DNA of 24,203 nt from an uncultured Alphaproteobacteria bacterium (GCA_937910835.1 CALEMG010000534.1:1-24203); one strand, 5' to 3'. Numbered from the stretch's first letter, positions 6,763 to 14,858 are shown. Notes: generated from the sequence alone by a model not told the origin. Translations and numbers: made by a program.

Positions 6763-6855
6763 ACGGCCATAAACTGGCCAAATTACAGCATTAGGCAAAA
6801 CCGGAAATCAGCTGTGCGCCGCCAACCTACGATAAGAATGAGATATACTGAAAGC

Positions 6856-8019
6856 ATGAGTGCAATGACACACAGGACTTCACCGACAGGATTTTTCTCC
6901 GCCCTATGCCTCTGCCTGACACTCTTTGTGGGTAGCGCGGCAGCCCAGAGCATCGAAACCCCGGCGCGGGAGGCCTTTGTCTTTGACATGAATACGGGCG
7001 CGGTGCTTCTGGAGAAAAATGCCGATGATCTGATGTCGCCAGCCTCCATGAGCAAGCTGATGACGGTGACAATGGTGTTCGAGCGCCTGAAGGAAGGCTC
7101 CCTCAAACTGGAGGATACACTGCCCGTCAGTGAGAAGGCCTGGAAAAAGGGTGGCTCGAAAATGTTTGTCGAGGTGGATACACGGGTTGCCGTGGGTGAT
7201 CTGCTGCGCGGGATCATTATTCAATCCGGAAATGACGCGTGTATTGTGGTTGCGGAAGGGCTTGGCGGATCCGAGGAAGGCTTTGCCGAGGCCATGACAT
7301 CGCGCGCACGAGAACTTGGCCTTGAAAAAAGCACCTTCCGGAATGCAACGGGCTGGCCGGACCCAAACCATAAAATGACGGCACGGGAGCTTGGTGTGCT
7401 GGCAAAACATATTATTCAGGATTTCCCGGAATATTACCCGATATTCGCCGAAAAAGACTTCACCTTCAGCGAAATCAAACAAGGCAACCGCAACCCGCTT
7501 TTATACAAGAATAACGGCTCGGATGGCCTTAAGACCGGCCATACGGAAGAATCCGGTTACGGCCTTGTTGGCTCAGCGGAGCGGGATGGACGGCGCATTA
7601 TTGTCGTTGTTAATGGGCTTGAAAATGCCAAGGCGCGCAGCCGCGAATCCGAACGGTTGATGGAGTGGGCATTTCGGGAATTTAATAACTATGCCCTCTT
7701 TAAGGCAGGAGATGTCGTTGACAACGCCCGGGTCTGGCTGGGAAACGCGGATACGGTTCCGCTCACCGTAGAATCCGATCTGACCGTGACCCTTTCACGG
7801 GCGGCGCGGAAATCCATGACGGTAAAAGTCGTCTATAACGAGCCAATCCCGGCGCCGATCATCAAAGGAACGCCGGTGGCGCAACTGGTCGTGGAGGGGC
7901 CTGAAATGGAAACCGTATCGGTCCCGCTGATCGCGACAGAGGATGTTACCCGACCCGGAGCTTTCAAGCGCCTAACGTCGGCCGTGGAGTATCTCGTTTT
8001 CGGCCCGTCCTCAAACTAG
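6856..8019 (+). CDS. dacC: D-alanyl-D-alanine carboxypeptidase (PBP5/6 type, S11)
   Basis: This periplasmic low-molecular-weight penicillin-binding protein removes the terminal D-Ala from peptidoglycan pentapeptides. Counting from the ATG at 6856, residues 1-30 form a signal peptide ending SAAAQS. The three active-site boxes are present: S64-M-S-K67, S124-G-N126 and K226-T-G228. A C-terminal PBP5_C beta domain runs from about residue 280, and the tail (AVEYLVFGPSSN) may form a membrane-associating helix. The frame is open from a GTG at 6814 and also has ATG at 6838 and 6865. I chose 6856 because it gives a normal signal-peptide length, but no start has a clear ribosome binding site. It precedes tmk by 15 bases, an arrangement known from other alphaproteobacteria. 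The dacC symbol is by family. Confidence 0.9.
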   Translation: MSAMTHRTSPTGFFSALCLCLTLFVGSAAAQSIETPAREAFVFDMNTGAVLLEKNADDLMSPASMSKLMTVTMVFERLKEGSLKLEDTLPVSEKAWKKGGSKMFVEVDTRVAVGDLLRGIIIQSGNDACIVVAEGLGGSEEGFAEAMTSRARELGLEKSTFRNATGWPDPNHKMTARELGVLAKHIIQDFPEYYPIFAEKDFTFSEIKQGNRNPLLYKNNGSDGLKTGHTEESGYGLVGSAERDGRRIIVVVNGLENAKARSRESERLMEWAFREFNNYALFKAGDVVDNARVWLGNADTVPLTVESDLTVTLSRAARKSMTVKVVYNEPIPAPIIKGTPVAQLVVEGPEMETVSVPLIATEDVTRPGAFKRLTSAVEYLVFGPSSN

Positions 8020-8034
8020 GCCGAAGCAAGCAGG

Positions 8035-8676
8035 ATGCAAACAAAAAAGCGACGCGGGAAATTCATCACGCTCGAAGGCGGGGATGGAAGTGGTAAATCC
8101 ACGCAAAGCCGCCTTCTAGCAACATTTCTGAAAGAAAAAGAAATCGACAGCCTGCTCACGCGGGAGCCAGGCGGCGCACCGGGCGCGGATGAAATTCGGG
8201 AGCTTATCCTAACAGGGGAGCCGGACAGATGGGACGCCATCGGGGAGACATTGCTTTTCTATGCCTCCCGCAGAAATCATTTACGCCTTACGATCTGGCC
8301 CTCTCTTGACGAAGGCCGCTGGGTTCTCTCAGATCGGTTCGCGGATTCTACCATGGCCTATCAGGGGTATGGCAATCAGTTAGGCGAGGATGCCGTTCGG
8401 AAAATTCATGATTTCACGGTCGGCGACTTCGTGCCGGATCTGACCTTTATTTTCGACCTGCCGGCGGAGGAGGGGCTTCATCGCACGATGGGGCGGAGCC
8501 ATAACGAAGATCGCTTTGAGAAGATGGATCTCGATTTTCACGAGCGCCTCCGCGACGGGTTTCAGAATATTGCCCGGCAAAATCCGGAGCGATGTGTCCT
8601 TATTGATGCGACACGCCCCGTCGATGATATCCAGCAAGAGCTGCGCGACATTTTGACAGCGCGCCTGTTGTCGTGA
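8035..8676 (+). CDS. tmk: Thymidylate kinase
   Basis: The 213-residue cytoplasmic enzyme phosphorylates dTMP to dTDP with ATP, an essential step in dTTP synthesis. The P-loop EGGDGSGKST lies at residues 14-23, followed by the TREPGG motif that binds dTMP, the DRFADSTMAYQGYG substrate-binding segment and the LID-like region RTMGRSHNEDRFE. Length is typical. The ATG at 8035 is 15 bases after the carboxypeptidase stop, and the TGA stop overlaps the start codon of holB. The use of TGA here as a true terminator shows that the genome uses the standard code. Confidence 0.96.
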   Translation: MQTKKRRGKFITLEGGDGSGKSTQSRLLATFLKEKEIDSLLTREPGGAPGADEIRELILTGEPDRWDAIGETLLFYASRRNHLRLTIWPSLDEGRWVLSDRFADSTMAYQGYGNQLGEDAVRKIHDFTVGDFVPDLTFIFDLPAEEGLHRTMGRSHNEDRFEKMDLDFHERLRDGFQNIARQNPERCVLIDATRPVDDIQQELRDILTARLLS

Positions 8677-9773
8677 CTGCCCTGCCGCAATCTGACAAGC
8701 TCGACGGTTATCCGCATCCGCAGGATACCACTCATCTTATCGGCCATGAGGAGGCCGAGGCGCGTTTCCTAGATAATTTTCAGAGCGGGCGGTTTCATCA
8801 CGCTTGGCTGATCACCGGCGCGAGGGGTGTCGGCAAGGCCACCTTCGCCTATCGTGCGGCAAAGTTTCTCTTAAGCCAACAGGCAAGCGAAGGAGGGGGG
8901 CTGTTCGGCCCTCTCGAGACCCTCGATGTACCCGTGGACGACCCGGCGCTCTCGCTGATCCATGCGGGCTCACATCCCGGTCTCGCAGTTCTGCGGCGGC
9001 AATATGATACCAAGGGAAAGAAGTTCTATACCGCTATCCGTGTCGATGATGTGCGCGCCCTGAGCCCGTTTTTCCAGCTTACGGCTTCCGATGGGAGCTG
9101 GCGGATTGTGATCGTGGATTCTGTTGATGATATGAACCCGAGCGCCGCCAATGCAATTTTGAAAACTCTGGAGGAGCCACCGAAGAAAACACTGTTCCTG
9201 CTGCTTTCCCACACACCGGCGGGTTTGCTCCCGACCATCCGATCCCGCTGCCGTCAGCTCGCGCTGCGCCCCCTTGATGATACCAATATGAGAAAGGTAT
9301 TGGCGCCGCACTCTGAAACCTTGTCGCCGGAACAACTTGATATGCTGCTAACCCTTGCGGAGGGGAGCCCCGGAAAGGCACTTCGCCTACTGGAAGCGGG
9401 AGGGCTTGAAATCTTTACCGCTCTTCTCGATATCTTCAGGGAATATCCACGCCTTGATGCCGAAAAGCTGCATGCCCTTGCGGATAAGAGCGGACTGAAA
9501 GACGGGGAGACTCGCTACCGAAGCGTATGCGAGATTTATCCCTGGTGGCTGACCCGCCTTGTGCGTACAGCCAGTGAGGATTTCGCCGGCAACAACCTTA
9601 TTCCTGGCGAAGCGGACATCATGAAACGAATGATCTCCCGCCATTCCCCATCTGACTGGGCGGAGCTTTGGGAAAAAGGGAATGAGTTGATCAAAAGAGC
9701 GGATTCAATCAATCTCGACCGCAAACAGGTTGTGCTCAACCTGTTTTTAAATGTAGAACGCATGGGCAGGTAA
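8673..9773 (+). CDS. holB: DNA polymerase III subunit delta'
   Basis: The 366-residue AAA+ protein is the delta' subunit of the clamp loader that places the beta sliding clamp on DNA. It has GHEEAEARFLDNFQSGRFHHAWLI at the start, of which HHAW is typical, then GARGVGKATFAYR in the Walker A position. DDVRALSPFFQLTA, SANAILKTLEEPP and the SRC sensor motif (IRSRCRQL) follow. The C-terminal collar domain follows from about residue 215. It starts at a GTG at 8673 that overlaps the tmk stop by four bases, so translation is probably coupled. tmk-holB pairs are common in alphaproteobacteria. metG, which often follows holB, is not here. Confidence 0.93.
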   Translation: MTALPQSDKLDGYPHPQDTTHLIGHEEAEARFLDNFQSGRFHHAWLITGARGVGKATFAYRAAKFLLSQQASEGGGLFGPLETLDVPVDDPALSLIHAGSHPGLAVLRRQYDTKGKKFYTAIRVDDVRALSPFFQLTASDGSWRIVIVDSVDDMNPSAANAILKTLEEPPKKTLFLLLSHTPAGLLPTIRSRCRQLALRPLDDTNMRKVLAPHSETLSPEQLDMLLTLAEGSPGKALRLLEAGGLEIFTALLDIFREYPRLDAEKLHALADKSGLKDGETRYRSVCEIYPWWLTRLVRTASEDFAGNNLIPGEADIMKRMISRHSPSDWAELWEKGNELIKRADSINLDRKQVVLNLFLNVERMGR

Positions 9774-9797
9774 AACCAAAAACGGTGCGGATAGTTG

Positions 9798-10583
9798 ATG
9801 TTAGTCGATAGTCATTGCCATTTAAATTTTGAACAGCTTTCCAGCCAGTTGGACGATGTTGTCGAACGGGCGAGGGAGGTCGGCGTCGGCCATATGCTGA
9901 CCATCGGCACGAAACTTCGTGAGTTTGAAGCTGTGCGCGCCATCGCCGAGCGGTACGACGATATCCATTGCTCCGTCGGCGTGCATCCGCATGAGGCCGA
10001 AAGCGAAGGCGATGAAGTCACGGCGGCCAAGCTCATAGAGTTAGCATCACATCCGAAAGTCGTTGGCATTGGCGAGACAGGCCTGGATTATTTCTATGAA
10101 CATGCCCCGCGGGAGCTACAGAAAAAGTCCTTCCGCCTGCATATCGAGGCGGCGCGAGAGACCGGCCTGCCGATCATCGTGCATACACGCGATGCCGATG
10201 CGGACACCGTTAAGATTTTGCATGAGGAGTATGAGAAGGGGCCTTTCACAGGGGTTATCCATTGCTTTAGCTCCGGCTGGGAAGTCGCAGAAAAATCAAT
10301 GGAAATTGGGTTTTATATCTCCATTTCCGGGATAGTGACCTTTAAACCCGCCGAGGAACTTCGCGAGCATGTTCGCAAGATACCTGTTGGGAGATTGCTG
10401 GTCGAGACGGATAGCCCGTATCTCGCGCCAGTGCCCAAGCGCGGCAAGACGAATGAGCCATCTTTTGTTGCCCATACGGCCGCGAAGGTCGCGGAGCTCA
10501 AAGAGTTGGACCCTGACCGGCTCGCCGCCATAACGACAGATAATTTCTTTAACCTTTTCAATAAGATAGAACGGAATTTTTAA
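9798..10583 (+). CDS. tatD: TatD-family metal-dependent hydrolase / DNase
   Basis: The 261-residue amidohydrolase-superfamily protein belongs to the TatD DNase family, 3'-5' exonucleases linked to DNA repair and DNA degradation. All metal ligands are visible: SHCHL (the HxH pair near the N terminus), GETGLDYFYE (Glu), IVHTRDAD (His), IHCFSSG (His) and ETDSPYLAP (Asp). The conserved VGVHPHEAE motif is present. The frame also allows a TTG at 9795, but the ATG at 9798 gives the family's normal N terminus (MLVDSHCH). It lies 24 bases after holB. Its TAA shares one base with the ATG of the next gene (TAATG), which suggests translational coupling. Confidence 0.93.
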   Translation: MLVDSHCHLNFEQLSSQLDDVVERAREVGVGHMLTIGTKLREFEAVRAIAERYDDIHCSVGVHPHEAESEGDEVTAAKLIELASHPKVVGIGETGLDYFYEHAPRELQKKSFRLHIEAARETGLPIIVHTRDADADTVKILHEEYEKGPFTGVIHCFSSGWEVAEKSMEIGFYISISGIVTFKPAEELREHVRKIPVGRLLVETDSPYLAPVPKRGKTNEPSFVAHTAAKVAELKELDPDRLAAITTDNFFNLFNKIERNF

Positions 10584-11341
10584 TGGAAGTGACGATCCTA
10601 GGCTGCGGTACCTCTGGCGGGGTACCGCGCATCGGGAATGATTGGGGTGCTTGCGATCCGAATGAGCCGAAAAACCGTCGTCGCCGCTGTTCGATCCTGG
10701 TTAAAGAGAAGGACACCACCGTCCTGATCGACACGTCACCGGATATCCGCGAGCAGCTTCTGGATACAGATATCGGCAAGCTCGACGGCGTTGTCTGGCC
10801 CCTTGAACATGCCGATCAATGCCACGGGATCGATGAGCTTCGCGTACTCGCTATTCGCAACCGCGAACGCGTTAACGTTTGGAGCGATAAGAAAACCCTC
10901 GACATCCTGATGACCCGTTTTGATTACTGTTTTCGCCAACTGGAGGGCAATCCATATCCGGCCATATTACAGGAACATTATATTAGAGGGCCGTTCAGTA
11001 TCGGTGATATCGACTTTATTCCGTTCGATCAGGATCATGGCAGCATCACGAGCCTCGGGTTCCGGATGGGCGCGATTGGCTATTCAAATGATCTCGTCAA
11101 TCTCGACGATCGCGGATTTGAAATCCTTAACGGCGTCGATACATGGATCGTCGATGCGATGCGTTATACGCCACATCCAACGCATGTGAATCTGGAAACG
11201 GCGCTTAAATGGATTGAACGGCTTAAGCCACGGCGCGCTGTGCTCACAAATATGCATGTGGATCTTGATTACCAGACATTGCTAAAGGAACTCCCCGAAG
11301 GTGTCGAGCCAGGCTATGACGGCATGGTGATCTCCGTGTAA
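10583..11341 (+). CDS. MBL-fold metallohydrolase (PhnP-like) with altered metal motif
   Basis: The 252-residue protein belongs to the metallo-beta-lactamase-fold hydrolases encoded after tatD in many alphaproteobacteria. It shows GCGTSGGVPRIG, LIDTSPDIREQLL, FDQDHGSITSLGFR, WIVDAMRYTPHPTH and a C-terminal TNMHVDLDY. In the family the second motif is a TH-x-H-x-DH type metal site. Here residues 73-81 read PLEHADQCH, so the first His is Leu74 and the His after Asp78 is Gln79. Related proteins with DQ in the last place exist in my memory, but loss of the first His is unusual. A changed metal preference or loss of one metal is possible. The function of the family in this position is not established; phosphodiesterase activity is only inferred from fold. 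Confidence 0.88.
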   Translation: MEVTILGCGTSGGVPRIGNDWGACDPNEPKNRRRRCSILVKEKDTTVLIDTSPDIREQLLDTDIGKLDGVVWPLEHADQCHGIDELRVLAIRNRERVNVWSDKKTLDILMTRFDYCFRQLEGNPYPAILQEHYIRGPFSIGDIDFIPFDQDHGSITSLGFRMGAIGYSNDLVNLDDRGFEILNGVDTWIVDAMRYTPHPTHVNLETALKWIERLKPRRAVLTNMHVDLDYQTLLKELPEGVEPGYDGMVISV

Positions 11342-11424
11342 GAAATCATACCCTTATTTTCAGCGCGCTCAGCTTTAAATGCACTACCTTGTATCGACGA
11401 GCCCCCTCAAAATAAGGTCATCAG

Positions 11425-11450
11425 GGCCCCCTCAGCCCGTGGGGGCCTTT
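11425..11450 (+). terminator. Intrinsic terminator after the mltB-to-MBL gene series
   Basis: GGCCCCC (11425-11431) pairs perfectly with GGGGGCC (11441-11447) across a 9-base loop, followed by TTTATAT. It lies about 85 bases after the MBL-fold gene. The GC-rich 7-bp stem is strong and the T-run is short. It probably ends the forward operon, or a small RNA processed from or started within the 3' region. Confidence 0.75.
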
Positions 11451-11560
11451 ATATAACCATATCCAATATTATCCATAATATATATTATGCGCAAAATTGA
11501 TATTTGAGAAAACCCAAAACTTCGCTGCCCTATTAAGAGAATTACTTGTGCTTTGTGCTG

Positions 11561-12148
11561 TTATTCGTCGCCATAGATAATGGCTTCTATAATCTCGACG
11601 TTCTCGGCGTCGATGACCCGTGTCGCAACATCAAATGAAAACCCCTGTCGTGCGAGCGATGCAAGTTCCTTGTTTCGCCGCTCGCCGCGTGTCTCTTCGG
11701 GTTTATACGGCCCAAATCTACGTCTTTTGACAAAACGCGCCGCCGCGCGCCTGTCGAGCGCGTTCTTATCCTCCCCCAGTTTATCAAGCGCCTGCGCCTG
11801 ATCGGCTTCTGAAAACTCCATCTCCTGAAGCTTGAGGCCGATCTGAGCCACTGACCGCCCCTGCCGCGCCATAATCCGTGCCTTGCTGGCCGCAAATTCG
11901 CTGTCGTTGATAAAGCCGGCCTTGATCATATCCGCAACGACCTTTCCGACATCTTCCATCAGTTTTTCCTCTGACAGATCAAAATGCTCAAGTTGCGGCG
12001 TGGCTTTCTCACGCAGATGCCGTGCCATTTTATGGCTTGTCGCCGGGAACCGGTTCAAATAGCGGAGCGCCTGATCACGCAGCCATTTCGGTGTCGGTTC
12101 CACTGGCTTTCGGGGACGTTTTTCTTTCGCCTTTTTCTCTTCAGTCAT
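11561..12148 (-). CDS. recX: RecX family regulatory protein
   Basis: The 195-residue product matches RecX, a small helical protein that binds RecA filaments and limits RecA's recombination and co-protease activity. After a charged Lys/Pro-rich N terminus come ALRYLNRFPATSHKMARHL, VADMIKAGFINDSEFAASKAR, RQGRSVAQIGLKLQEM and a third-repeat region ARFVKRRRFGPYKP, the tandem three-helix repeats of the family. A C-terminal LARQGFSFDVATRVID segment is also typical. It is transcribed alone, divergently from mazG, with about 100 bases between the two starts. recA is not in the window, so the gene is not in the recA-recX arrangement. Confidence 0.88.
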   Translation of the reverse strand: MTEEKKAKEKRPRKPVEPTPKWLRDQALRYLNRFPATSHKMARHLREKATPQLEHFDLSEEKLMEDVGKVVADMIKAGFINDSEFAASKARIMARQGRSVAQIGLKLQEMEFSEADQAQALDKLGEDKNALDRRAAARFVKRRRFGPYKPEETRGERRNKELASLARQGFSFDVATRVIDAENVEIIEAIIYGDE

Positions 12149-12255
12149 CCAAAACTCGATTATTTCGTCGATTTTCGCATGTTACTTATGGCCAGGTCCA
12201 AAGGAAATCCTTTAAACTTCTCTCATCCTAAATTTTAAGCATGAGAGACTGCTGC

Positions 12256-13077
12256 ATGTCCGAAAACAAGGCACCTGCCCCGATTGATCAACTTCTTGAT
12301 ATCATGTCGAAATTGCGCAACCCGGACGGCGGATGCCCGTGGGATCTGGAACAGAACTTCGAAACAATTGCGCCTCACACGATTGAGGAAGCCTATGAGG
12401 TTGCAGAGGCTATTTCCAGGAACGATATGGCTGAACTGAAGGATGAACTCGGCGACTTAATGTTTCAGGTGGTTTTCTATGCGCAGATGGCGAAAGAAGC
12501 GGGTGATTTTGATTTCAACGACGTCATTACCGGCATTTCAGAGAAAATGATCCGCCGCCACCCCCATGTATTCGGAGGTGCCGATATCGCGACGGCTGAG
12601 GCACAAACCACGGCATGGGAGGAAACAAAAGCGCGGGAACGGGCAGAAAAAACAAAACACACCGATAAAGTCCCCTCTGCCCTTGATGGCGTTGCCGAGA
12701 CGCTGCCCGCGCTTACACGCGCCGTAAAACTCCAAAAACGCGCGGCTCGTGTCGGGTTCGACTGGCCGTCAATTGCACCTGTATTCGACAAAATCGAAGA
12801 AGAGCTCGGGGAACTTCGGACGGAGATCGACGAGGACGGCAGCAAGGACCGTATTGCCGAGGAATATGGCGACCTTCTGTTCGTACTTGCCAATCTGGGG
12901 CGGCATCTTGAGTTGGAGCCGGAAACTGTTCTCCGATCCGCCAATCGAAAATTCATTCGTCGCTTTCAGACTGTTGAGCAACGAATTGAAGATAAAGGAA
13001 AAATTATCGATCAAAGCAGTCTTGAGGAGATGGATAAAATCTGGAATGAAGTTCGCGCTGAAGATAAATTAAGCTAA
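12256..13077 (+). CDS. mazG: Nucleoside triphosphate pyrophosphohydrolase MazG
   Basis: The enzyme hydrolyses (d)NTPs to the monophosphate and pyrophosphate, thought to clean up non-canonical nucleotides and to lower ppGpp in stress. Two MazG domains are visible. The first has CPWDLEQNFETIAPHTIEEAYE and the Mg-binding E-E-x-x-E...E-L-G-D pattern (ELKDELGDLMFQVVFYA). The second has KIEEELGELRTEI and EEYGDLLFVLANLGRHL. Length matches the long two-domain form. The frame opens at an ATG at 12241, but I prefer the ATG at 12256 (MSENKAPAP), which has a weak GAGAG sequence in front. It faces hflX tail to tail with 13 bases between the stops. Confidence 0.93.
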   Translation: MSENKAPAPIDQLLDIMSKLRNPDGGCPWDLEQNFETIAPHTIEEAYEVAEAISRNDMAELKDELGDLMFQVVFYAQMAKEAGDFDFNDVITGISEKMIRRHPHVFGGADIATAEAQTTAWEETKARERAEKTKHTDKVPSALDGVAETLPALTRAVKLQKRAARVGFDWPSIAPVFDKIEEELGELRTEIDEDGSKDRIAEEYGDLLFVLANLGRHLELEPETVLRSANRKFIRRFQTVEQRIEDKGKIIDQSSLEEMDKIWNEVRAEDKLS

Positions 13078-13081
13078 TAAA

Positions 13082-13105
13082 AATTAGGCACTAATTCTGT
13101 TTTTT
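13082..13105 (+). terminator. Weak hairpin plus T-run after mazG
   Basis: AATTAG (13082-13087) pairs with CTAATT (13091-13096) over a 3-base loop, and T6 follows at 13100-13105. The stem is short and AT-rich, so termination strength is doubtful. It overlaps the end of the convergent hflX gene. Confidence 0.35.
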
Positions 13106-14404
13106 AAGAATTTTCTCTAACCGACCCAAATTTTCCGGCGAAAATTTCGCCTCGATATGCACCTTGTCATCCCGGTCCGCCCGCTCCAATACCGTGCCGT
13201 GACGGTAAATCCAGGAGAGCGTGGCCCCGTCTTCTGCCGGAATATCAAGCTCCAGAACTTTCTGCTTCTCCGTCAACTTTTCTTCGATGAGCGCGAGGAA
13301 TGTCTCCGTCCCCTCACCCGTCACGGCGGAGATGGCAACCTGTCCTTCCTCCCGCGCCACACTATTGAAAAGTTTTTCACGCGCGTCCTCTTCCAAAAGG
13401 TCAATCTTGTTCAGAATTTCCAGATAGCTGCCCGTGTCATCCGTATCAACCCCGAGCCGCTCTAACACGTCGAGAACATCCTGACGCTGCGCGCCCGTGT
13501 CAATATGCGTGATATCACGAACATGGACTATCAGGTCCGCCTCCAACACCTCTTCCAAAGTCGCGCGAAAGGCTGCAACCAGCTCCGTCGGCAAATCCGA
13601 AATAAATCCCACTGTGTCGGAGAGAATCACCGGCTGCCCGCCGGGAAGGGTAATTTTACGCATTGTCGGATCGAGGGTGGCGAAAAGCAAATCTTCCGCA
13701 AACACATCCGATTCCGTCATCCGGTTAAACAGCGTTGATTTCCCGGCATTGGTATAACCGACCAGGGCAACGATGGGATATGGGACCTTTTTACGCTTGG
13801 CCCGGTGCAATTCGCGGGTCTGTACAACGGAGTTGAGCTGCCGCTTGATCTTCGTGATCCGTTCGTCAATAAGCCGCCGGTCGATTTCCAGCTGCGATTC
13901 ACCCGGGCCGCCGATAAAGCTTAAAGATCCGCGCTGCCGCTCCAGATGGGTCCAGGACCGGACGAGCCGGGTACGTTGGTAGCTGAGGTGCGCCAGCTCC
14001 ACCTGCAAGCTCCCTTCCCGGGTCTGCGCCCGCTCACCGAATATTTCGAGGATAAGTCCCGTCCGGTCAACGATCTTCACATGCCAGCGACGCTCCAGAT
14101 TTCGTTGCTGCACCGGTGTTACCGGCCCATCTATTATTACGACATCTATTTCAGCATTCTTGATATATGCGGCAAGCTCAGCAATTTTCCCTTCGCCAAA
14201 CAATGTGCCAGGTTTCGCCTTGGACAGGGTGATAACTTCCGAATGCACCACATCGAGGGATATGGCAGCCGTCAAGGAAACCGCCTCCTCAAGGCACCCT
14301 TGCGGATCCCGAAGCTTGCTTTGCGTTTTGGTTTTTATATAGGGATGGAGGACAAGCGCTGCCTCCCCCGAACGCAGGCTATCGCGTTCCGAATTAACTT
14401 CCAT
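13091..14404 (-). CDS. hflX: GTPase HflX
   Basis: HflX is a ribosome-associated GTPase that splits stalled 70S ribosomes, notably after heat stress. The N-terminal HflX domain has ALVLHPYIK, LDVVHSEV, GTLFGEGKIAELA and VVIIDGPVTPVQQRNLE. The linking helices contain RTRLVRSWTHLERQRG and FIGGPGESQLEIDRRLI. The G domain has G1 GYTNAGKSTLFN, G3 DTVGFI and G4 NKIDLL. The start is uncertain: a TTG at 14464 overlaps hfq by 23 bases, while the ATG at 14404 leaves 37 bases after the hfq stop. I chose the ATG because the residues before it are not family-like. hfq-hflX is a widely conserved pair and transcription together with hfq is likely. Confidence 0.92.
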   Translation of the reverse strand: MEVNSERDSLRSGEAALVLHPYIKTKTQSKLRDPQGCLEEAVSLTAAISLDVVHSEVITLSKAKPGTLFGEGKIAELAAYIKNAEIDVVIIDGPVTPVQQRNLERRWHVKIVDRTGLILEIFGERAQTREGSLQVELAHLSYQRTRLVRSWTHLERQRGSLSFIGGPGESQLEIDRRLIDERITKIKRQLNSVVQTRELHRAKRKKVPYPIVALVGYTNAGKSTLFNRMTESDVFAEDLLFATLDPTMRKITLPGGQPVILSDTVGFISDLPTELVAAFRATLEEVLEADLIVHVRDITHIDTGAQRQDVLDVLERLGVDTDDTGSYLEILNKIDLLEEDAREKLFNSVAREEGQVAISAVTGEGTETFLALIEEKLTEKQKVLELDIPAEDGATLSWIYRHGTVLERADRDDKVHIEAKFSPENLGRLEKILKKQN

Positions 14405-14441
14405 ATGGAGAATATAGGGGAACCATGGCGTTGTTAAAGGG

Positions 14442-14684
14442 TCAGCTTTCCGCGTTTGGGTCAAATAGCTGTATGGGTCCGGCGGGCATTACCGTCGAAA
14501 TGGCGTGTTTGTATACAAGCTGTTCATGGCCGTCGCGACGCAGCAATACGCTGAAATTATCGAACCAGCTGATAGAGCCTTGAAGCTTTACACCATTAAC
14601 CAGAAACACGGTTACTGGAACCTTGTCCTTGCGTACCTTGTTTAGAAAAACATCTTGTACATTTTGTGACTTCTCAGCGCCCAT
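14442..14684 (-). CDS. hfq: RNA chaperone Hfq
   Basis: The 80-residue Sm-like protein forms a hexameric ring that binds small RNAs and A/U-rich mRNA and promotes their pairing. Sm1 is visible as VPVTVFLVNGVKLQGSISWFDNFSVLLRR and Sm2 as QLVYKHAISTVMP, including the conserved YKH of the proximal face. N-terminal QNVQDVFLNKVRKDK is typical. The short C-terminal tail ending DPNAES is normal for alphaproteobacteria. The ATG at 14684 lies six bases after the stop of a 34-codon ORF, and its ribosome binding sequence (GAGAGA) lies inside that ORF's end, so translation may be coupled. Confidence 0.96.
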   Translation of the reverse strand: MGAEKSQNVQDVFLNKVRKDKVPVTVFLVNGVKLQGSISWFDNFSVLLRRDGHEQLVYKHAISTVMPAGPIQLFDPNAES

Positions 14685-14690
14685 CTTGAA

Positions 14691-14795
14691 TTATCTCTCG
14701 TCTGTCAAATCGATTTCATTTTGCCCGTTTGTCGCCATAATCAGGGACATTCTGATCGCGTTTTTAAATAAAAGGCAAAAAAGTTTCCCTGACAT
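14691..14795 (-). CDS. Candidate 34-residue small protein / leader peptide before hfq
   Basis: The minus strand has ATG at 14795 with AGGGGGAG eight bases upstream, a better ribosome binding site than that of most genes in the window. The frame runs 34 codons to TAA at 14691-14693, ending six bases before hfq. The product begins MSGKLFCLLFKNAIRMSL, a hydrophobic and basic half, and ends in a polar half, NGQNEIDLTDER. I recognise no family. It may be a leader peptide that couples ribosome flow to hfq, or a chance ORF in the 5' UTR. Confidence 0.4.
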   Translation of the reverse strand: MSGKLFCLLFKNAIRMSLIMATNGQNEIDLTDER

Positions 14796-14821
14796 AAGGA
14801 TTTCTCCCCCTAAACACAAGC

Positions 14822-14850
14822 ATTATAATGCTGCAATTGCAACAAATAAC
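14822..14850 (-). promoter_or_regulatory. Candidate hfq promoter
   Basis: A perfect TATAAT -10 (minus strand, 14822-14827) lies inside the palindrome CATTATAATG. A 17-base spacer places GTTATT at the -35 position, which is poor. It sits just downstream of the dat terminator and would give an hfq 5' UTR of about 130 bases containing the small ORF. A nearby TGCAATTGCA palindrome (14831-14840) could be an operator. Confidence 0.35.
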
Positions 14851-14858
14851 GACTTTGA

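Noticed and set aside
6765..6779. GGCCA-TAAAC-TGGCC hairpin after rlpA as a terminator
   Set aside because: The stem is only five base pairs and no T-run follows on either strand.
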